From Synergistaceae bacterium UBA1358 (GTDB lineage: Bacteria; Synergistota; Synergistia; Synergistales; Synergistaceae), in the NCBI GenBank assembly GCA_002306075.1, contig DBRW01000046.1, positions 1 to 10,123 on the forward strand: a stretch of DNA of 10,123 bases, written 5' to 3'. A program made the position numbers and the translations under genes. Below, one piece after another: positions 5,884 through 10,123 of this stretch (position 1 is the first letter of the stretch; each line of letters begins with the position of its first letter). The notes under the pieces were generated by a model. The model searched no databases. It had not been told where the DNA came from and saw only the letters and a program-made list of their open reading frames with translations.

Positions 5884-5901
5884 ACAGCCGCCCGGAATCA
5901 A
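5874..5901 (-). promoter_or_regulatory. Sigma-70-type promoter for selA-selB
   Basis: On the minus strand a perfect TATAAT (5874-5879) follows TTGATT (5896-5901) with 16 bases between. The -35 box overlaps the stop codon of hemW (5898-5900). Predicted start near 5867, which gives a leader of about 66 bases to the TTG start of selA. The arrangement lets selAB be controlled apart from lepA-hemW despite tight packing. Confidence 0.75.
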
Positions 5902-7040
5902 ACCAGTTCGGACCAGATCCTGTTGGCGACTCTCATTCCCTTTGGCGTGAGGCATATCCTGTCTGTCCCGACAGAGTAAAGGTCACCCGGGAAAGCCTCC
6001 AGTATTTTTATCACACGCGACTCTTCGTCGGGGCCGTATTTTCGGGCAAAGGCCTCCCTCTCTATCCCCTGTTTCATCCTGAGAGCAAGAACGGCCGCTT
6101 CCGAAGCCCGGCGGCTTCCAGTGAGCCTCTCTCCCGAGGCTATGGCGCTCTTTCCGCTTTTCAGGGAATCCGAATACCCGCCCAGCCCGGAGATGTTCTT
6201 GTAGCGCCAGCCCCTGATCTGGCCGGAAGCTCCGGGGCCTATGCCAAGGCAGTCCCCTTCCTTCCAGTAATTTATATTGTGCCTGCTTTCATGGCCGCGC
6301 TTCGCGAAATTCGCAATCTCGTACTGCCCGAATCCCTTTGACGGCAGATACCACTGGGCCCACCTGTAAGGCAGATAGCCGTCCGAAAGTTCTTCCTCCG
6401 GCATCGACTCCCACGCCGTACCCGGCTCGATCGTGAGCTGGTAGAGGGAGATGTGCGCTATGCCGGAGCCGGCGGCCTGCGAGAGGGTCCTTGCCCAGTT
6501 CCTGAAAGTCTGTCCCGGAAGTCCGAACATAAAGTCAGCGTTTACCGAAAACCCCGAGGCAAGCGAGGCTGATATGGCCTCCCAGGCCCGGGCTGCGGAG
6601 TGGAGCCTTCCGAGCTGGATCAGTTCGGCATCGTCGAAGCTCTGCGCCCCTATGCTGACCCTTGTGGTGCGCCAATCTCTCCAGAAGAGCAGGTGCTCCG
6701 CCCTGAGGGAATTTGGATTTGCCTCGACCGTCACCTCGGCACCGGCATCGAACGTGAAGTGACGTTCCAGCATCTCTGCCAGCCTGATCCATTCGGGACC
6801 GCTCAGGACCGTCGGGGTGCCCCCTCCTATGTAGCATGTCAAAAGCAATGGTCTTCCGATACGTGACTCCCACCAAAGAAGCTCCCTTTCGACCGTTTGG
6901 AGCCAAAGCTCCTTCTCGCCTTCGGACGGGACCTTGCTCTCAAAGGCGCAGTAGGGGCACTTCCTTTCGCAGAAGGGCACATGCAGATAAAGAGAAAGCC
7001 CCCCTGCGGGAGGCTCAAAAGGGTTCATGTTTTCCGGCAT
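5898..7040 (-). CDS. hemW: Radical SAM heme chaperone HemW (380 aa)
   Basis: Radical SAM protein of the HemN-like group, often misannotated as coproporphyrinogen III oxidase; HemW proteins bind heme and deliver it to respiratory proteins. The cluster motif is CERKCPYCAF, with Cys24, Cys28, Cys31 and Phe33. HemW carries Phe here where true HemN carries a fourth Cys. The heme-associated HNxxYW motif is present as HNINYW (254-259). Other marks are GGGTPT (73-78), SIGAQSF (129-135) and ADFMFGLPGQT (168-178). Length is typical. The ATG at 7038-7040 overlaps the lepA stop by one base (TAATG), with GAGG seven bases upstream in the end of lepA, so translation is coupled. lepA-hemW is a conserved pair also seen in B. 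subtilis. No heme synthesis gene is nearby. The last codons contain the selA -35 box. Confidence 0.94.
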   Translation of the reverse strand: MPENMNPFEPPAGGLSLYLHVPFCERKCPYCAFESKVPSEGEKELWLQTVERELLWWESRIGRPLLLTCYIGGGTPTVLSGPEWIRLAEMLERHFTFDAGAEVTVEANPNSLRAEHLLFWRDWRTTRVSIGAQSFDDAELIQLGRLHSAARAWEAISASLASGFSVNADFMFGLPGQTFRNWARTLSQAAGSGIAHISLYQLTIEPGTAWESMPEEELSDGYLPYRWAQWYLPSKGFGQYEIANFAKRGHESRHNINYWKEGDCLGIGPGASGQIRGWRYKNISGLGGYSDSLKSGKSAIASGERLTGSRRASEAAVLALRMKQGIEREAFARKYGPDEESRVIKILEAFPGDLYSVGTDRICLTPKGMRVANRIWSELV

Positions 7041-8851
7041 TATTTATCCTCTGACTTAGTGACATCCATGAAGGCAAGGAAGGCTTCCTGGGGTATAGAG
7101 ACCCTTCCGACCTGCTTCATGCGCTTCTTTCCCTCTTTCTGCTTCTCAAGCAGCTTGCGCTTTCTGGTAACGTCCCCACCGTAGCACTTGGCGAGAACGT
7201 CTTTCCTTACCGCCTTTATGTTCATCCTTACGATCACCTTTTTCCCTACCGCGGCCTGCACCGGTATCTCAAAAAGCTGTCTCGGTATAAGTTCCTTGAG
7301 CTTGCCGACGACGGCATGGCCTCTGTGGTATGCCTGGTCCGCGTGACAGATGAATGAGAATGCGTCCACAGGTTCATCCTGCAGAAGGAGGTCCACCTTG
7401 ACCAGGTTGGCCGCCCGAAAACCTATATGGTCGTAGTCCAGGGAGGCATAGCCTCTTGTGCACGATTTGAGCCTGTCGTGGAAGTCGAGTATGAATTCCG
7501 CAAGCGGCATGTCGTAGGTGAGCCTCACCCTTTCAGGCGTTATGTAGTCCATTCCCACATAGGTGCCCCTCTTGTCCTGGCATAGCTGCATGGCGGCTCC
7601 GACATACTGTTCGGGGATAAATATCGTCAGTTTAATGTAGGGTTCCCTTATCTCCTCTATCCTGCCCTGATCGGGGAAATCCGAGGGCTTGTGCGCTTCG
7701 ATGACATCCTGGTTGGTGAGGACTATCTGGTACACGACGTTGGGGGCAGTCGCGACCAGGTCGACGCCGAACTCCCGGCTGAGCCTCTCCTTCGCTATCT
7801 CCATGTGGAGCAGGCCGAGAAAGCCGCAGCGGAACCCGAAGCCCAGCGCCGCGGAGTTCTCCGGCTCGAAGCTGATCGCCGAATCGTTGATCTGCAGCTT
7901 TTCAAGGGCTTCCCGCAGCTGGTTTATGTCCTCCCTTTCCACGGGATAGAATCCGCAGAAAACGACGGGCTTGACCTTTCTGTACCCGGGCAGAGGCACC
8001 GCTGCAGGACGTTTTGCCTCCGTGACGGTATCGCCGACCCTGGCCTCCTCTATGGACTTGACGCTCGCGGCAATATATCCGACCTCGCCGGGACCAAGCT
8101 CCGAGACCTTGACCATGTCCGGCCTGAATATACCGACCTCGTCGAGCTCGTATTCACGGCCGGTCGCCATAAATTTTATGTTCTTTCCGGGACGGAGGGT
8201 ACCGTTGACGACCCTTACATAGCAGATGACGCCCTTGTAGTTGTCGTACACCGAGTCAAAGATAAGGGCCTGGAGCGGCGCGTCGGGGTCTCCCGACGGC
8301 GCGGGGACGTCACGTACTATCCGCTCAAGGAGCTCCGCTATCCCCTCCCCTGTCTTTGCGCTCACACTGACCGCGTCATCCGCGTTTATCCCGATGATCT
8401 CCTCCAGCTCCCTTTTCACCCTGTCGGGCTGTGCCGAAGGGAGGTCTATCTTGTTGAGGACGGGGATAAGCTCGAGGTTGAGGTCTATAGCGAGATAGCT
8501 GTTCGCTACGGTCTGGGCCTCTACGCCCTGGGCCGCGTCGACGACCAGGATCGCTCCCTCGCATGCCGCCAGAGAACGCGACACTTCGTATGTAAAATCG
8601 ACGTGACCGGGAGTGTCGATAAGGTTGAGGATGTATTCCCGTCCGTCCGAGGCAGTGTAGTTCATCCTTACGGGGACGAGCTTTATGGTTATTCCGCGCT
8701 CCCGCTCAAGTTCAAGCATATCGAGCAGCTGGGCCTTCATGTTCCTGCCGTCGACCGTGCCTGTCTCCTCAAGCAGACGGTCTGCGAGCGTCGACTTGCC
8801 GTGGTTGACGTGGGCGATTATACTGAAATTTCGGATCTTATCGAGGATCAT
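7040..8851 (-). CDS. lepA: Elongation factor 4 (LepA), ribosome-associated GTPase (603 aa)
   Basis: Translational GTPase close to EF-G that acts on the ribosome; proposed roles are back-translocation and help in initiation or 30S assembly. Numbered from the chosen start: G1 AHVNHGKST (13-21), G2 RGITI (52-56), G3 DTPGHVDF (79-86), G4 NKIDLP (133-138). Domains II, III and V follow, including GFGFRCGFLGLLHMEI, and the LepA-specific C-terminal domain with AKCYGGDVTRKRKLL and EGKKRMKQVG. The family P-loop normally reads AHIDHGKST; here Asp is replaced by Asn16 (codon AAC on the minus strand), an unusual change. Start: the ATG at 8849-8851 has AAGGAG eight bases upstream and gives the usual N-terminus. 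A TTG 19 codons upstream overlaps the -35 box and cannot be used. Length is close to E. coli (599). It overlaps hemW by one base. Confidence 0.97.
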   Translation of the reverse strand: MILDKIRNFSIIAHVNHGKSTLADRLLEETGTVDGRNMKAQLLDMLELERERGITIKLVPVRMNYTASDGREYILNLIDTPGHVDFTYEVSRSLAACEGAILVVDAAQGVEAQTVANSYLAIDLNLELIPVLNKIDLPSAQPDRVKRELEEIIGINADDAVSVSAKTGEGIAELLERIVRDVPAPSGDPDAPLQALIFDSVYDNYKGVICYVRVVNGTLRPGKNIKFMATGREYELDEVGIFRPDMVKVSELGPGEVGYIAASVKSIEEARVGDTVTEAKRPAAVPLPGYRKVKPVVFCGFYPVEREDINQLREALEKLQINDSAISFEPENSAALGFGFRCGFLGLLHMEIAKERLSREFGVDLVATAPNVVYQIVLTNQDVIEAHKPSDFPDQGRIEEIREPYIKLTIFIPEQYVGAAMQLCQDKRGTYVGMDYITPERVRLTYDMPLAEFILDFHDRLKSCTRGYASLDYDHIGFRAANLVKVDLLLQDEPVDAFSFICHADQAYHRGHAVVGKLKELIPRQLFEIPVQAAVGKKVIVRMNIKAVRKDVLAKCYGGDVTRKRKLLEKQKEGKKRMKQVGRVSIPQEAFLAFMDVTKSEDK

Positions 8852-8878
8852 ATCTGTCACTCCTTCAGTCAGCAGTAT

Positions 8879-8908
8879 ATTGTAGCCGAAAAAGCATCCC
8901 CTTATCAA
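8879..8908 (-). promoter_or_regulatory. Sigma-70-type promoter for lepA-hemW
   Basis: On the minus strand TTGATA (8903-8908) and TACAAT (8879-8884) are separated by 18 bases. Predicted start near 8872, leader about 20 bases before the lepA ATG. It diverges from the plus-strand beta-propeller gene, and the two share a 140-base control region. Confidence 0.7.
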
Positions 8909-8931
8909 TCATTAATCATCCTTTTTTACGA

Positions 8932-8940
8932 TGGTAAGAT
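8932..8940 (+). promoter_or_regulatory. Possible extended -10 promoter for the beta-propeller gene
   Basis: TGGTAAGAT on the plus strand fits an extended -10 element (TGn followed by TAAGAT at 8935-8940). No convincing -35 box is seen 17 bases upstream, and the leader would be about 45 bases. This is the best candidate in the gap but it is weak. Confidence 0.3.
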
Positions 8941-8991
8941 CCGCAGCAGAGGTTATCCTGTAAATATCGATACCGAGAGGGGCAATATAAA

Positions 8992-10098
8992 TTGGATCGC
9001 AGTAAACTGAACGTCACGATATGTCTTCTGCTTCTGACACTCGCGCTGCAGCTTCCGGCTTCGGCGCAGGACTGGCCGATGTTCCGCGCAAACATCCGCA
9101 GGACGGGCAACACAGCCGACACCGCCTCCGGCGCAGAGTTCACCGGCAGGAAGGACTGGACGGTAAAGATCCCGGATGCAGTCAGATCTTCACCCGCGAT
9201 CTACGGCAGCTCGATAATATTCGGATCCAACAACGGCAACATCTACTCGCTGGACCTTTATTCCGGAAAGATCAAATGGACCTTCCCCACCGGGAACTGG
9301 GTCGTGTCCTCCCCCGCCGTGGCTGACGGCAAGGTCTTCGCCGGAAGCTACGACAGCAGGATGTACTGTCTGGACGCGGTGACGGGGAAGCTGATTTGGA
9401 AATTCACGACCCACAACAGCATACATTCCTCCCCGGCCGTGGCTGGCGGTGTCGTCTACTTCGGCTCAAACGACGGTTTCATCTACGCTGTCGACATCAA
9501 GACAGGCTGGCAGAAGTGGAGGTACAAGACGGAGCGTGCCGTGCAGGGATCCCCTGTCGTATCCGACGGCGTGGTCTACATAGGCAACGATGAGGGCAAG
9601 CTTTTTGCCCTGGATGCCTCATCCGGGACGCTCAAATGGCGTGCCGTGGTCGGAGGACCGATAGTATCTGCGCCTGCCGTAAGGGACGGCCACCTCTATT
9701 TCACGAGCCAGGACGGCAGGATCTACTGCGCGAGGATCAAACACCAGGCGGTCATATGGAACTACGACTCAAAGTCGCAGATAGAGACCTCCCCACTCGT
9801 CGAGGAGGGAAAGGTGGTATTCGGCAACATAATGGGGTGGGTCACATCGCTTGACGCTCTTACCGGCTCTCTGGTATGGAAATACAAGGCCAATGAGTCC
9901 GTCTTCTCATCCCCGGCCGCGTTTTCGGGGAAGATATTCTTCGGCACCAACAGCGACGTCCTCGTATGCCTCGACGGTAAGACAGGCAGCGTGGTCTGGA
10001 GGGCCCCGTTCAACGCCGACGTGCTGACATCCCCGGCGATAGCCGGGGACAGGATCGTGGTGGCGGGGGCGGATGGCAAGGTTTGCACCCTACAATAG
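8992..10098 (+). CDS. Exported PQQ-like eight-bladed beta-propeller protein (368 aa)
   Basis: Secreted or periplasmic beta-propeller of the PQQ-repeat (PF13360/BamB-like) type. Residues 1-25 form a signal peptide: basic start, leucine-rich core 9-20 and cleavage motif ASA before Gln26; no lipobox. After a DWPMFRANIRRTG segment common in this group, seven repeats of exactly 40 residues run from 66 to 345, most with SPA at the start, GS/GT, LDxxTG in the middle and Trp at repeat position 31. An eighth, partial repeat (346-368) ends the chain. N-terminal residues about 51-65 (TGRKDW at 51-56) are in register to complete it, closing an eight-bladed ring. Repeat 5 has lost its LDxxTG motif. The start is a TTG at 8992-8994, with GAGAGGGG about 9-10 bases before it. 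PQQ binding cannot be claimed; many such proteins are scaffolds. The gene is alone on its strand here and its function is unknown. Confidence 0.88.
   Translation: MDRSKLNVTICLLLLTLALQLPASAQDWPMFRANIRRTGNTADTASGAEFTGRKDWTVKIPDAVRSSPAIYGSSIIFGSNNGNIYSLDLYSGKIKWTFPTGNWVVSSPAVADGKVFAGSYDSRMYCLDAVTGKLIWKFTTHNSIHSSPAVAGGVVYFGSNDGFIYAVDIKTGWQKWRYKTERAVQGSPVVSDGVVYIGNDEGKLFALDASSGTLKWRAVVGGPIVSAPAVRDGHLYFTSQDGRIYCARIKHQAVIWNYDSKSQIETSPLVEEGKVVFGNIMGWVTSLDALTGSLVWKYKANESVFSSPAAFSGKIFFGTNSDVLVCLDGKTGSVVWRAPFNADVLTSPAIAGDRIVVAGADGKVCTLQ
9187..10026 (+). repeat. Seven tandem 120-bp coding repeats of the beta-propeller
   Basis: The blade-encoding unit recurs seven times with a period of exactly 120 bases and no insertion or deletion. 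Some copies keep near-identity in DNA at their start: the TCCTCCCC-(C/G)-GCCGTGGCT segment at 9307 recurs at 9427. The repeats are otherwise diverged, so the duplications are old with slight local similarity remaining. Confidence 0.85.
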
Positions 10099-10123
10099 AG
10101 CAATTGGGATTTATAGCGGCGCT

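Noticed and set aside
5906..5911. GTTCGG, the core of a PurBox on the minus strand
   Set aside because: The flanks lack the A/T-rich pattern of the Bacillus PurBox, and it lies in hemW coding sequence. Two further cores at 2977-2991 are also inside coding DNA (selB).
5898..7040. Oxygen-independent coproporphyrinogen III oxidase (HemN) identity
   Set aside because: The motif has Phe where HemN has its fourth Cys, and an HNxxYW motif is present; both indicate HemW.
8852..8908. Upstream TTG start for LepA (622 residues)
   Set aside because: That TTG is part of the -35 box, so it would not be transcribed; the ATG at 8849-8851 has a good ribosome binding site and the usual N-terminus.
7691..9010. 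A 439-codon open frame on the plus strand opposite lepA
   Set aside because: It is fully antisense to a complete, motif-rich LepA and shows no recognisable domain; long antisense frames are expected in GC-rich coding DNA.

Overview
The window carries nine protein genes and one tRNA gene, all packed closely. Eight protein genes and the tRNA lie on the minus strand (transcribed right to left); only the rightmost gene is on the plus strand. Everything on the minus strand is housekeeping or core accessory metabolism. I see no transposase, integrase, phage gene, CRISPR array or rRNA. No gene-free stretch exceeds 300 bases; the longest is the ~140-base divergent promoter region between lepA and the plus-strand gene.

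Organism: a GC-rich anaerobe-like bacterium. A Bacillus-type PurR, the veg-ispE-purR order, the lepA-hemW order, a Thermotoga-type single-cluster ferredoxin and a selAB pair suggest a Firmicutes-related or Synergistota-like lineage. Synergistota is my preferred guess, but it is an inference from gene content and not proved by the sequence.

Layout in transcription order on the minus strand: (1) promoter, then lepA (EF-4), overlapping by one base with hemW (heme chaperone-type radical SAM protein); (2) a promoter overlapping the hemW stop, then selA-selB, which insert selenocysteine; (3) a strong promoter, then veg, then an intrinsic terminator; (4) ispE (MEP isoprenoid pathway) and purR (PRPP-sensing purine regulator), six bases apart, with no clear promoter of their own, so probably fed by readthrough of the veg terminator; (5) a near-consensus promoter, then a 60-residue ferredoxin followed after six bases by a CAU-anticodon tRNA (probably tRNA-Ile2, otherwise elongator tRNA-Met). 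On the plus strand, diverging from lepA, is an exported PQQ-like beta-propeller made of seven exact 40-residue repeats plus an eighth blade closed by the N-terminus.

Points most worth a second look: the bicistronic ferredoxin-tRNA arrangement, the Asp-to-Asn change in the P-loop of LepA, the terminator between veg and ispE, palindromes placed on the ferredoxin, veg and selA promoters, and the indel-free periodicity of the propeller. I did not find a convincing new multi-gene system here.
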